Shown here one piece after another: positions 55,579-64,000 of a DNA stretch of 64,000 nucleotides (position 1 is its first letter; the number at the start of each line of letters is the position of its first letter). Origin of the DNA: Desulfosporosinus lacus DSM 15449 (lineage in GTDB: Bacteria; Bacillota; Desulfitobacteriia; Desulfitobacteriales; Desulfitobacteriaceae); the NCBI RefSeq assembly GCF_900129935.1, contig NZ_FQXJ01000007.1, forward strand, positions 270,816-334,815, given 5' to 3'. The notes beneath the pieces are model-generated. The model saw nothing but the letters and a program-made list of their open reading frames with translations. It did not search any database and had not been told where the DNA came from. The translations under genes were made by a program, and so were the position numbers.

Positions 55579-56106
55579 ATGTTATCACAACTCTGGGATC
55601 TGTTAATTGCTTTTGGCAGGGCTAGCAACTTAGGCTTTGGAGGCGGACCGGCAGTCATTCCTCTCATTAAGATCGAAGTTGTGGAGCGGTATCACTGGAT
55701 GACCAACTCTGAATTCACTGATGCGCTTGCCGTTGGAAATGCTTTACCAGGCCCAATCGCTACAAAATTAGCAGGTTATGTTGGTTATCAAGAGGCCGGA
55801 TGGTTAGGAGCCTTGGTGGCGAACATTGGGGTTATCTTACCAACCGCACTCGCGGTCATCTTATTGGCACGGGTGTTAATGAAGTACTCCAATTCTCCGG
55901 TCTTAAAGGGAATGTTGAAAGGAGTGCGCCCTGTTGTCGTAGTTTTAATAGCGCAAACTGCCCTTGACATGGGTATCGGCTCATTTCCGAACCTAATAAC
56001 ATGGGGGATTGCTTTGGCTACGGTGGTTTCTGTATTTTGGTTGAAATTGCATCCTGCGCTAATTATTTTAGTATCTATGGGCTTTGGATTGTTGGTTTTT
56101 CGCTAA
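55579..56106 (+). CDS. Chromate transporter, short-chain (first half)
   Basis: 175 aa with about five to six membrane helices and the ChrA-type SNLGFGGGPAVIPLI and GNALPGPIATKLAGYVGY motifs. Single-domain ChrA proteins usually work in pairs, and a homologue follows immediately. GAAAGGAGAG precedes the ATG. Whether chromate or another oxyanion is exported is not shown. Confidence 0.88.
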   Translation: MLSQLWDLLIAFGRASNLGFGGGPAVIPLIKIEVVERYHWMTNSEFTDALAVGNALPGPIATKLAGYVGYQEAGWLGALVANIGVILPTALAVILLARVLMKYSNSPVLKGMLKGVRPVVVVLIAQTALDMGIGSFPNLITWGIALATVVSVFWLKLHPALIILVSMGFGLLVFR

Positions 56107-56199
56107 ACCCTTGGATTTGACTGAATTTCAGATGGAGATATTTCAGAGTAAGTTAACAATATGCTCCTATTAATACGGTGTTAAAAAGGGGTGCTCTTC

Positions 56200-56739
56200 G
56201 TGCTTAGAAAAATATGGGACCTATTTATTGGCTTTACCCGGGCTTCAAACCTGGGATTTGGTGGAGGTCCTTCACTAATTCCTCTCGTTAAAGCAGAAGC
56301 AGTGGATCGATATCATTGGGTGGATAACGAAGAGTTTGCGGATTCTTTAGCTATCGGTAATGCCTTGCCAGGGCCAATTGCCACAAAGATGGCAGCTTAT
56401 ATCGGATATAAGGTTGCAGGTTGGATGGGAGCTCTAGCCGCTATAATTGGAACAATAGCTCCTACTATAATTGTGGTAGTTTTATTAGGAAGTTTGATTG
56501 TGAAATATTCGGATTCTCCAGAGCTTCAAGCAATGCTGAAGGCAGTCCGGCCAGTGGTAGTTGTACTTGTTGCTGAGACTGCTTATGACATGGGGAAGAA
56601 GGCCTTCCCGTCCAGCAGCACGTGGGGAATAGCAGTTATAACGGTTGCGCTCCTTTATTTCCTTAATATCCACCCGGCATTTATTATTGTAGCATCCATG
56701 CTGTTTGGTTGGGCAGTATATGGCAGAACTAAAAAGTAG
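56200..56739 (+). CDS. Chromate transporter, short-chain (second half)
   Basis: 179 aa, homologous to the previous protein along its length (SNLGFGGGPSLIPL, GNALPGPIATKMAAYIGY), with the same membrane layout. GTG start at 56200 after AAAGGGG; the GTG at 56191 touches the ribosome site. It probably forms the heterodimer with the first half. Its stop codon is directly followed by a hairpin repeat. Confidence 0.88.
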   Translation: MLRKIWDLFIGFTRASNLGFGGGPSLIPLVKAEAVDRYHWVDNEEFADSLAIGNALPGPIATKMAAYIGYKVAGWMGALAAIIGTIAPTIIVVVLLGSLIVKYSDSPELQAMLKAVRPVVVVLVAETAYDMGKKAFPSSSTWGIAVITVALLYFLNIHPAFIIVASMLFGWAVYGRTKK

Positions 56740-56785
56740 AATAAGGAACACCCACTTGAAGAAGTGGGTGTCTTGGAATTGATAA
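56740..56785. repeat. Hairpin repeat (end fragment) behind chromate transporter
   Basis: GAATAAGGAACACCCACTTG then AAGAAGTGGGTGTCTTGGAA: 9-bp stem, same as the end of the elements at 26449 and 32961. It may serve as a terminator here. Confidence 0.6.
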
Positions 56786-56891
56786 AGCAGGAATTGTTTT
56801 ATAAAGATTACTTGACTTTGAGTAAAAAACAGGCAATATTAACATAAAAGTCCATTTATTGGGCGGGGATAAAACTGTAAGGAGGATGCGG

Positions 56892-57233
56892 ATGAACGAG
56901 TGCGTATTTTGTACACTGCCAGAGGGAGTCAACCTTGTAGAGAACGAACTAGCCCGGGCATTTTATGACAAGTATCCAGTCAGTGAAGGACATGTTCTTA
57001 TTGTTCCTAAAAAACATGCTTCAAGTTTCTTTGATGCAACTGCGGAGGAGATGGCTTGTGTCGGAGAACTTCTCACAAATGTTAAAGAGTTGTTAGACGA
57101 GCGGTTCCATCCTGATGGTTACAATGTGGGAGCAAATGTAGGAACTGCTGCAGGACAAACAGTTTTTCATTGGCATATACATGTTATCCCTCGATATAAT
57201 GGAGACGCAGGCACTGTGAGGTGGCATACATAA
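56892..57233 (+). CDS. HIT-family nucleotide hydrolase
   Basis: 113 aa. FCTLPEG at the N-terminus, GHVLIVPKKH in the middle, and the HWHIHVIPRY histidine triad (HxHxH) at the C-terminus. It hydrolyses adenosine nucleotide conjugates in general. AAGGAGG lies 6 bases before ATG 56892. It ends three bases before the start of the next gene, so both are coupled. Confidence 0.92.
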   Translation: MNECVFCTLPEGVNLVENELARAFYDKYPVSEGHVLIVPKKHASSFFDATAEEMACVGELLTNVKELLDERFHPDGYNVGANVGTAAGQTVFHWHIHVIPRYNGDAGTVRWHT

Positions 57234-57235
57234 AA

Positions 57236-58372
57236 ATGTTCAATCGGGAAAGATTGTTGGCTGAGTTTTTGGAACTTATTAGAATTGATTCTCCGACCAA
57301 GAATGAGCGCCAAATAGCTGATATACTAAAAAATCGTCTTCTGAGTATTGGTATGACAGTATCAGAAGACGATGCTGGGCAAAGATTCGAAGGTAACTGC
57401 GGCAATGTTTTTGCCTATTTAAAAGGTAACCTGCCAAAGGCTCCAGTCGTCTTGTTTTCGGCCCACATGGATACGGTGGAGCCTTGCCTAAACATCGAGC
57501 CGCAACTTCAGGGAGGAATAATTACTTCAGCCGGGCCAACGATCTTAGGAGCGGATGATAAATCAGGGATAGCACCAATCCTGGAAGCACTAAGAACTAT
57601 AGAAGAGCAAAATATCCCACACGGCGATATTCAGGTTGTTTTCAGTGTTGCCGAAGAAGGGGGTCTCAACGGCGTTAAGAACTTAGATAAAACGCTCTTG
57701 AAAGCTGATCTGGGATTTGTTATGGATTGCGTGGGTGGACCGGGAGAAATAATTCTTGCTGCCCCAGGGCAAGATCGACTTAACGTGATGATTAAAGGCA
57801 GAGCATCTCATGCTGGTTTTGCTCCAGAAGATGGAATAAGCTCAATTGTTGTAGCTGCTAAGGCGATCTCAAGTATGCCAACAGGCAGAATAGATGAGGA
57901 AACAACAGCCAATATCGGTACGATTCAAGGGGGCAGAGCTACGAATATTGTGGCCGACGAAGTCCATATTGCTTGCGAATCAAGAAGCAGAGACTTGATT
58001 AAGCTCGAACGTCAAACGTCCCAGATGTGTGAAGCGTTTAAACACTGTGCTGAGGAAATGGGCGCAGTTGCAGAAATTGAAGTGATCCGGTTATATGAGC
58101 CCTTTACCCTTGCTGAGGAGTCTCAAGTCGTAGTCATTGCTAGTCAGGCAGCCCGAGCCGCCGGTTTAAAAGTCATCACAGGGGCAACCGGAGGAGGCAG
58201 TGATGCCAATTATTATAATGTTTACGGGATACCGTGCGCTGTTTTAGGTACTGGGATGAAAAAACCCCATACAACTGAGGAAGCGATTGAGGAAGAGGAT
58301 CTGTACAGGACAGCTGATTTGTTGGTTGAGATTATTAAAGGTATTGCGAAGCTTGAAAAAGCTGAATGCTAA
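57236..58372 (+). CDS. M20 peptidase, tripeptidase T-like
   Basis: 378 aa zinc aminopeptidase of the PepT-like group: FSAHMDTVEP, GADDKSGIAPILEAL, VAEEGGLNGV with the catalytic Glu, and the final metal His in KPHTTEEAIE. GAGGTGG lies 10 bases before ATG 57236. It releases N-terminal residues from small peptides in the cytoplasm. Coupled to the HIT gene. Confidence 0.9.
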   Translation: MFNRERLLAEFLELIRIDSPTKNERQIADILKNRLLSIGMTVSEDDAGQRFEGNCGNVFAYLKGNLPKAPVVLFSAHMDTVEPCLNIEPQLQGGIITSAGPTILGADDKSGIAPILEALRTIEEQNIPHGDIQVVFSVAEEGGLNGVKNLDKTLLKADLGFVMDCVGGPGEIILAAPGQDRLNVMIKGRASHAGFAPEDGISSIVVAAKAISSMPTGRIDEETTANIGTIQGGRATNIVADEVHIACESRSRDLIKLERQTSQMCEAFKHCAEEMGAVAEIEVIRLYEPFTLAEESQVVVIASQAARAAGLKVITGATGGGSDANYYNVYGIPCAVLGTGMKKPHTTEEAIEEEDLYRTADLLVEIIKGIAKLEKAEC

Positions 58373-58398
58373 ATCGTGTATTATAACGTGAACTGGAG

Positions 58399-58441
58399 AA
58401 AGAAGGCCTATAAAATACGTGGATAGGCCTTCTTTTTTTTT
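58399..58441 (+). terminator. Terminator after peptidase
   Basis: AGAAGGCCTAT with ATAGGCCTTCT and nine T after it. A second hairpin (TAGCCCCCGT with ACGGGGGGCTA) is at 58538-58570. The AT-rich rest of this gap to 58798 shows nothing else. Confidence 0.87.
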
Positions 58442-58798
58442 CATAATTATAGAATGCCAAGAGTTTAAAAGGAGACGCCTGCAATGAGCTCCTATTAAGT
58501 ACTATTCGGCCATCACAAAACTTAGTTGCAAACAGTTTAGCCCCCGTCCAATCAATTGAACGGGGGGCTATCCAATAATGTGGGTTTTAATTAAAACTAT
58601 ATATAGTTAAGTACGCTTATCATGATAAATATTAGCAACTATAATAACTATAAACATAATAGACCGTACAATTGATACCCTACAAAAAGTTAGTTTTTCT
58701 CTCGCTACGTCTTTGCTTCATTAACTTCCTTGAACTTACAAATTAAAAAAATTAAATGTGGATAAAATAAAAGAAAATAATTGAAAGGTGAGGAGAAT

Positions 58799-59488
58799 TT
58801 GGGCAAAGATTATTGGAAAGATGATTTAAATGGACGTGAGGCAGAGCGTGAGTGGATGGTTCGAACCCAGCTCAGAAGTCGAGACATCACAGATGAGGCA
58901 GTAATTCAAAGTATGCTAATTGTTCCGCGACACAGGTATGTAAAAGAAGATAAGCAAGAGCTTGCGTATTACGACACCGCTTTGGAAATAGAAGCAGAGC
59001 AAACTATTAGTCAGCCCTATATTGTAGCTCTCATGGCTCAAGCGTTGGAGCTCAAAACGAGTGATAAAGCTTTAGAGATAGGAACGGGTTCTGGTTATTC
59101 GGCCGCGATATTATCTCGAATGGCCAAGAGAGTTTATACAATTGAGCGCCATAACTTACTCGCCCATCTTGCGGAAGAACGATTTAACAGTCAAGGTTAT
59201 GAAAATATTGAAGTGCGCGTGGGAGACGGCACGCTTGGATGGACAGAAAAAGCACCATTTGACGCAATTTTAGTAACGGCGGGAGGTCCTAAAATTCCAG
59301 ATTCCTTAATCGAGCAGTTAGCTCCGGGTGGCCGCTTGGTAATACCGGTAGGGAAAAAAGAAGATCAACATCTGGTGCGTGTTAAGAAGACACTGTTAAG
59401 TGAATTAATAGAAGAAGATTTGGGAGCAGTACGTTTTGTTCCTCTGATTGGTACAAAGGGGTGGAAGGAGGCAGAAGCAGGAAGTTAG
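58799..59488 (+). CDS. pcm: Protein-L-isoaspartate O-methyltransferase
   Basis: 229 aa. SAM motif LEIGTGSGYSAAILS near 90, the substrate-binding TISQPYIVALMAQAL near 70, and GDGTLGW, VTAGGPKIPDSL, LAPGGRLVIPVG. It methylates isoaspartyl residues in damaged proteins. TTG 58799 has GGTGAGGAG 5 bases upstream; TTG 58781 lies before it. Single gene; recQ follows 117 bases on. Confidence 0.92.
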   Translation: MGKDYWKDDLNGREAEREWMVRTQLRSRDITDEAVIQSMLIVPRHRYVKEDKQELAYYDTALEIEAEQTISQPYIVALMAQALELKTSDKALEIGTGSGYSAAILSRMAKRVYTIERHNLLAHLAEERFNSQGYENIEVRVGDGTLGWTEKAPFDAILVTAGGPKIPDSLIEQLAPGGRLVIPVGKKEDQHLVRVKKTLLSELIEEDLGAVRFVPLIGTKGWKEAEAGS

Positions 59489-59605
59489 ATCCGGCTAGCC
59501 TTTAGATATAGGAAACTTACTTCAGAAGGACCCCGTTATCACACTTTTTTTGTTATAATAAGGACAGCTTCGAAAGTACACAACCTTAAGGAGATGTTCT
59601 TAATT

Positions 59606-61807
59606 ATGATAAACAAAGCCTTGGAGGTATTGCAAAGGTATTTCGGGTATACTCAATTTCGAGATGGCCAGCAAAAAGTGATTGAAAGTTTACTCCAGGG
59701 CTCGGATACTTTAGCCATTATGCCGACTGGAGCAGGAAAATCACTTGCTTACCAAATTCCAGCCCTATTGTTTAAGGGAACAACTCTCGTGATTTCTCCT
59801 CTAATTTCCTTAATGAAAGATCAAGTGGATGCATTGCAACAGTACGGAGTTCCAGCAACCTTTATCAATAGTTCTCTGTCTCTCAAGGAAGTTAGGTCCC
59901 GGATTGACAGGGTGGCAAGTGGTAAATATAAGCTCTTATATATTGCACCTGAACGACTTGAGTCAGATAGTTTCCGAAGTCTTCTGGACTCTTTGCGGGT
60001 TTCCTTCCTAGCGATTGATGAGGCTCATTGTGTTTCCCAGTGGGGACATGACTTCCGCCCTAGTTACCTGCATTTGGGGCCTTTTCTTAAATCCCTCCCT
60101 CAGAAACCGCTAATTGGAGCTTTTACTGCAACGGCAACTGAGGATGTTCAGGCTGATATAGTCCGACTGTTGGGATTGAGAGAACCTGGTATATTTGTCA
60201 CAGGATTTGATCGTCCGAATCTTATGTTTTCTACGTTTCGAGGGGAGAACAAGAAGGACTTTTTACTTGAATATACCAAAGCTCATGCCGATCAACCTGG
60301 AATTATTTATGCCGGGACGCGTAAAGAAGTGGACAATCTCCAGAGCTTTTTAACCAAAAGCGGCTTAAAGGTTGGAAAATATCATGCGGGCATGACCGAC
60401 GAAGATCGCTTAAAAAGCCAAGAAGATTTCCTCTTTGATGAAGTAACCGTCATGGTAGCTACCAACGCGTTTGGAATGGGTATTGATAAATCCAATGTTC
60501 GATATGTTATCCATTATAATATGCCAAGAAATATGGAAGCTTACTATCAAGAGGCAGGTCGTGCAGGGCGCGATGGAGAACAGGGAGAGTGCCTTTTGTT
60601 GTTTTCTCCTCAAGATGTAGTGTTGCAAAGATATTTGATTGAACAAACCATTTTTCAGCCTGAACGAAAAATGAATGAGCTCAAAAAGCTTCAAGGGATG
60701 GTTGATTACTGTCATACACCCCGTTGCTTGCGGAAGTCGATTCTAGAGTATTTTGGAGAAGAGGACGTACAAGAAGAATGCGGTAACTGTAGCAGTTGTA
60801 ACGATAAGAGAGAAATTGTAGATATTACCTTGGAGGCTCAAAAAGTATTTTCCTGTATTTATCGTATGCGGGAACGTTTTGGGATTGGCATGGTGGCTGA
60901 GGTTTTAAAAGGTTCACGCAAAGCGAAGATTAGGGAACTTCGGTTTGATGAACTTTCAACCCATGGGATTATGCACGAAGTTGCGTTGCAAGAAATCAAA
61001 GATCTAATAAATTATTTAGTGGCAGAGGGGTATTTGCAATTATCAACCGGAGAATATCCAGTGGTTAAACTCCAGCCCAATGCAGTTTCCGTCTTAAAAG
61101 GGGAAGCGAAAGTCGATCGGAAAGTGTCACCAAAACCGTATCGTAAAGAGTCGGAAGAGGTTAGCCTATTTGATCGGTTGCGTACATTGCGCAGAGAAAT
61201 AGCTATTCGAGAAAACCTCCCTCCCTACATGATTTTTGCAGACAGTACCTTGAGAGAAATGGCCCAAGCGTGTCCAATCGATCACAGATCAATGATTCGC
61301 GTCAGCGGGGTTGGGGAGAGAAAGTTAGAAAAATACGGGGATGAATTTCTGGAGGCAATCAGGATTTTTTGTAAGGATTCTGAAAGTGTAGAGAAGCCGG
61401 ACTTAAAGAATAATCCCCTCGAAGAGAAGCGTGATGATCAAACGGACAGCGAACATGGTTGCCAAGATATAATTAATCTTGAGAATTCTCCTCACGGGAA
61501 AGTTTCCAGTCATTTGCAGACCTTTCTAATGTACAAAGAAGGATACTCTTTAGAAGATATTGCAAAAATAAGGAAGGTTACTCCTATAACTGTTCAAAAT
61601 CATTTTGTGCGCTGCAGTCTAGATGGACAGGCTGTTCCGTGGGATGATTTTATTCCATTTGAACAAGAAACCCACATCTTGGAGGCAATTAAGCAAGTAG
61701 GTGGAGAAAGATTACGTCCCATTAAAGATCTTCTCACTGATGAGGTGGAGTGGTTTACAATCCGGGCAGTTTTGGAAAAGCATAAAATTATCGGTAATAA
61801 AGAATAG
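59606..61807 (+). CDS. recQ: ATP-dependent DNA helicase RecQ
   Basis: 733 aa. Walker A MPTGAGKSLAYQ near 45, DEAH-type IDEAHCVSQWGHDFRPSY near 140, helicase motif VI QEAGRAGRDGE, the four-cysteine zinc site (CLRKSILEYF...CGNCSSC), RQC domain, HRDC domain near 510-585 (LFDRLRTLRREIA), and a C-terminal helix-turn-helix (YSLEDIAKIRKVTPITVQNH). The start is either ATG 59594, which abuts AAGGAG, or ATG 59606 with better spacing. It unwinds DNA 3'-5' in repair. Confidence 0.93.
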   Translation: MINKALEVLQRYFGYTQFRDGQQKVIESLLQGSDTLAIMPTGAGKSLAYQIPALLFKGTTLVISPLISLMKDQVDALQQYGVPATFINSSLSLKEVRSRIDRVASGKYKLLYIAPERLESDSFRSLLDSLRVSFLAIDEAHCVSQWGHDFRPSYLHLGPFLKSLPQKPLIGAFTATATEDVQADIVRLLGLREPGIFVTGFDRPNLMFSTFRGENKKDFLLEYTKAHADQPGIIYAGTRKEVDNLQSFLTKSGLKVGKYHAGMTDEDRLKSQEDFLFDEVTVMVATNAFGMGIDKSNVRYVIHYNMPRNMEAYYQEAGRAGRDGEQGECLLLFSPQDVVLQRYLIEQTIFQPERKMNELKKLQGMVDYCHTPRCLRKSILEYFGEEDVQEECGNCSSCNDKREIVDITLEAQKVFSCIYRMRERFGIGMVAEVLKGSRKAKIRELRFDELSTHGIMHEVALQEIKDLINYLVAEGYLQLSTGEYPVVKLQPNAVSVLKGEAKVDRKVSPKPYRKESEEVSLFDRLRTLRREIAIRENLPPYMIFADSTLREMAQACPIDHRSMIRVSGVGERKLEKYGDEFLEAIRIFCKDSESVEKPDLKNNPLEEKRDDQTDSEHGCQDIINLENSPHGKVSSHLQTFLMYKEGYSLEDIAKIRKVTPITVQNHFVRCSLDGQAVPWDDFIPFEQETHILEAIKQVGGERLRPIKDLLTDEVEWFTIRAVLEKHKIIGNKE

Positions 61808-61870
61808 AAAACAAAAAAGTGAGCAGTCAATAAGTGTCTATGGGTGCCTGGATAAGAGTTTAACTATACT

Positions 61871-61911
61871 TCCGAGTCCTTCCTTCGCTAAAGCGTGTGC
61901 GAGGGAAGGAC
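61871..61911. terminator. Hairpin after recQ
   Basis: AGTCCTTCCTTCGC pairs with GCGAGGGAAGGACT. No strong T run follows. Confidence 0.55.
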
Positions 61912-61975
61912 TTAATTGCGGTATTTTTGTAATGAGTTTAAAAATCCAATAAGTAGAAGGAGTTTGTTAGTTGTA

Positions 61976-63481
61976 ATGCACGAGAGTGAGCAAGTTTATA
62001 TTCGTAAATCTATAAAGACAAATCGAGCTATTGTTTTGGCTAGTGTTCTGTTAGCAATTTTCATAGCCGCTATAGAAGGGACGATTGTGGCAACCGCAAT
62101 CCCTAGTATTGTTGGAGATCTCGGTGGCTTTTCCCTGTTTAGTTGGGTTTTCTCATCCTTTCTTTTGGCTCAAGCAGTTACAATCCCGATTTATGGAAAA
62201 CTCGCTGATTTGTTTGGGAGAAAACCTGTATTTACCTTTGGAATTATAGTTTTCCTTATTGGTTCTGTCCTTTGTGGCTTTGCAAAAACAATGAATATGT
62301 TGATCATTTACCGATTGCTTCAGGGTATTGGTGCTGGAGCTGTTCAGCCTATAGCCACGACGATTATCGGCGATATTTTCAGCCTGTCAGAACGTGCGCG
62401 CATTCAAGGTTATATTTCTAGTGTTTGGGGAGTTTCTTCAATTATTGGCCCAGCCCTCGGAGCCTTCTTTGTGCAATATGTTCATTGGGCTTGGATATTT
62501 TGGGTAAACGTGCCCATCGGTATGCTCGCTGTAGCAGGAATATGGTTTTTTCTTGGAGAGGCAGTACATAAGCAACAACATACTATTGATTACATTGGCT
62601 CGGGGCTGATTTTTATCTCGGTCAGTGCCTTGATGATTGTTTTTATACAGGCGGGAACTGTTTGGGCGTGGTCATCTGCCCCGGTACTTCTTTTATTGGG
62701 GTTATCTGTCGTTGGGTTTTATCTGTTTATATTGCAGGAAAAGCATACTACAGAGCCCATTATGCCATTGGAGATCTGGGCTGATTCTTTACTGGTAGTT
62801 TCCAACTTAGCAACTTTAACGACAGGTATTGTGATAATCGGTATCTCGTCATTTTTGCCTACTTATATTCAAGGTGTGATGGGGAAGTCTCCAATTATAT
62901 CGGGTTTTGTTCTTGCTTTTATGACAATGGGCTGGGTGATGGGTGCGTCGATAGCTGGTAAGATTATGTTTAAATTCGGTTTCAGACGAATTGCGATTAT
63001 TGGAGGGTTTTGGATCCTTGCGGGTTCGATGTTTTTAATAACAATGGCTCCTGAAAGAGGGTGGCTCTGGGCCGGAGTAGGTTCGCTTCTAATTGGGATA
63101 GGAATGGGATTTGCTAGGACGGTCTTTATCGTTGGGATTCAAGACAGTGTGGAGTGGCAAATGCGTGGAGTGGCGACAGCCTCTAATATGTTTATGAACA
63201 TTTTAGGGAATACAATGGGTGCAGCTCTTTTGGGCGGAGTTTTAAATACTAAATTGACTAGCTATTTAAAGGGTGTGAGTGGAGAGGCATATAGTGTAGA
63301 TGTTGTTAACGTCTTACTTGACCCAGATAAGAGGGGAGCGCTTCCCAATGGTGTCATAGATCTGATGACGTCAGGCCTGACAATTTCGTTGCACTATGTC
63401 TTTTACGGTGTTTGTATTGTATCTGTCTTGAGCTTCATATTAGTATTGTTTTTTCCAAATAAGACAAGAGATGCGCTTTAA
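61976..63481 (+). CDS. DHA2-family drug:H+ exporter (EmrB/QacA-like)
   Basis: 501 aa with about fourteen membrane helices. Motif A GKLADLFGRKPVF follows helix 2, and the first helix carries the DHA2 sequence ALIFIAAIEGTIVATAIPSI-type (residues 18-38). It probably exports a lipophilic compound with proton antiport. ATG 61976 follows GAAGGAG; the frame upstream to 61916 has no site. Single gene, the last before the rRNA operon. No clear terminator is seen. Confidence 0.87.
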   Translation: MHESEQVYIRKSIKTNRAIVLASVLLAIFIAAIEGTIVATAIPSIVGDLGGFSLFSWVFSSFLLAQAVTIPIYGKLADLFGRKPVFTFGIIVFLIGSVLCGFAKTMNMLIIYRLLQGIGAGAVQPIATTIIGDIFSLSERARIQGYISSVWGVSSIIGPALGAFFVQYVHWAWIFWVNVPIGMLAVAGIWFFLGEAVHKQQHTIDYIGSGLIFISVSALMIVFIQAGTVWAWSSAPVLLLLGLSVVGFYLFILQEKHTTEPIMPLEIWADSLLVVSNLATLTTGIVIIGISSFLPTYIQGVMGKSPIISGFVLAFMTMGWVMGASIAGKIMFKFGFRRIAIIGGFWILAGSMFLITMAPERGWLWAGVGSLLIGIGMGFARTVFIVGIQDSVEWQMRGVATASNMFMNILGNTMGAALLGGVLNTKLTSYLKGVSGEAYSVDVVNVLLDPDKRGALPNGVIDLMTSGLTISLHYVFYGVCIVSVLSFILVLFFPNKTRDAL

Positions 63482-63619
63482 TTATAAAAAATATTATTGG
63501 TTATACTACATCTGGTGTACAAATATGTTGACCTTTAACGAGGGATGTGTTAACATTTCCAATGTCGCTCTTGGGGGTAAAGCCTCAGGAAAGATAATGT
63601 TGAAAAGAAGAAATACTTG

Positions 63620-63648
63620 TTGACAACAAATGATGAAAATGGTATTAT
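63620..63648 (+). promoter_or_regulatory. rRNA promoter P1
   Basis: TTGACA-17-TATTAT, near consensus. A weaker TTGACC-17-TAACAT lies upstream at 63528-63556. Confidence 0.85.
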
Positions 63649-63735
63649 AACTGAGTGCCACAAAGACGCACAACGATTAAACGCTGATTATTGAAAAATA
63701 GTAAAGTTTTTAATCGCAACCACACAAATTAGCTA

Positions 63736-63764
63736 TTGACAACGATAGTTGAAAATGCTAAGAT
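63736..63764 (+). promoter_or_regulatory. rRNA promoter P2
   Basis: TTGACA-17-TAAGAT, second of the tandem rRNA promoters. Confidence 0.82.
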
Positions 63765-63797
63765 ACAATTCCGGCCTTAAACAGCCAAAGAAAATGA

Positions 63798-63812
63798 TGG
63801 TCTTTGAAAACT
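63798..63812 (+). promoter_or_regulatory. boxA antitermination element
   Basis: TGGTCTTTGAAAACT matches boxA-type TG(C/T)TCTTTGAAAACT before rRNA genes in Firmicutes. A GAAACTC-GAAA-GAGTTTC hairpin follows at 63838-63855. Confidence 0.65.
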
Positions 63813-63902
63813 AAACAACAAGGACAGCCAATGAGAGAAACTCGAAAGAGTTTCAAAAGAAATCATGAGCGAATCATCTTCTTCATTGAAGTGAGATAAC
63901 TT

Positions 63903-64000
<98 letters not shown>

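Overview
The window comes from a spore-forming, low-GC Gram-positive anaerobe of the Desulfosporosinus/Desulfitobacterium type (Peptococcaceae). This is inferred from the gene set: an oxygen-sensitive 4-hydroxybutyryl-CoA dehydratase family, many ferredoxin-type proteins, CotJC spore coat, T-box leaders, strong AGGAGG ribosome sites and frequent GTG/TTG starts. No database search was possible.

Region 1 (1-26300) is a large acyl-CoA catabolism island, all on the + strand. It holds an alcohol dehydrogenase end, three AMP-forming acyl-CoA ligases (two nearly the same, one at each end), two paralogous [4Fe-4S]/FAD 4-hydroxybutyryl-CoA dehydratase-like enzymes, two thiolases, a crotonase, a 600-residue acyl-CoA dehydrogenase, a 3-hydroxyacyl-CoA dehydrogenase, a FadN-like fusion and a DUF362 protein. 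Inside it is a compact operon (6288-9806) of a PHP-domain protein, two ferredoxins, two small unknowns and two MaoC hot-dog proteins. Four good and one weak sigma-54 (-24/-12) promoters precede its transcription units, and a PAS/AAA+/Fis sigma-54 activator lies in the middle. The island probably activates and beta-oxidises a carboxylic acid whose identity the sequence does not reveal.

Region 2 (26300-46400) is centred on nitrogen assimilation: gltB-gltD and glnA followed by an ANTAR-domain antiterminator. A PEP/pyruvate-binding-domain protein lies convergent to them. The leaders of gltB, glnA and the PEP/pyruvate gene each carry a hairpin with a six-base loop of the form A-A-N-G-G-C overlapping an intrinsic terminator, so the three look like one antitermination regulon. 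Between them lie an MFS transporter, CorA, a DinG/XPD-like helicase, a small DMT protein and mutY, with a UbiX-like flavin prenyltransferase beyond.

Region 3 (46400-52900) is amino-acid biosynthesis under T-box control: serC-serA-DUF1015, then a DAHP synthase-chorismate mutase fusion. Both leaders have one full T-box followed by a second antiterminator/terminator module without its own stem I.

Region 4 (52900-64000) is mixed housekeeping: a zinc-finger/RpoA-CTD-like protein, cotJC, a GntR regulator with matching operators and a short-chain chromate transporter pair, HIT, an M20 peptidase, pcm, recQ, a DHA2 exporter, then the promoters, boxA and 5' end of a 16S rRNA gene. Several families of small hairpin repeats, probably non-autonomous mobile elements, lie between genes.
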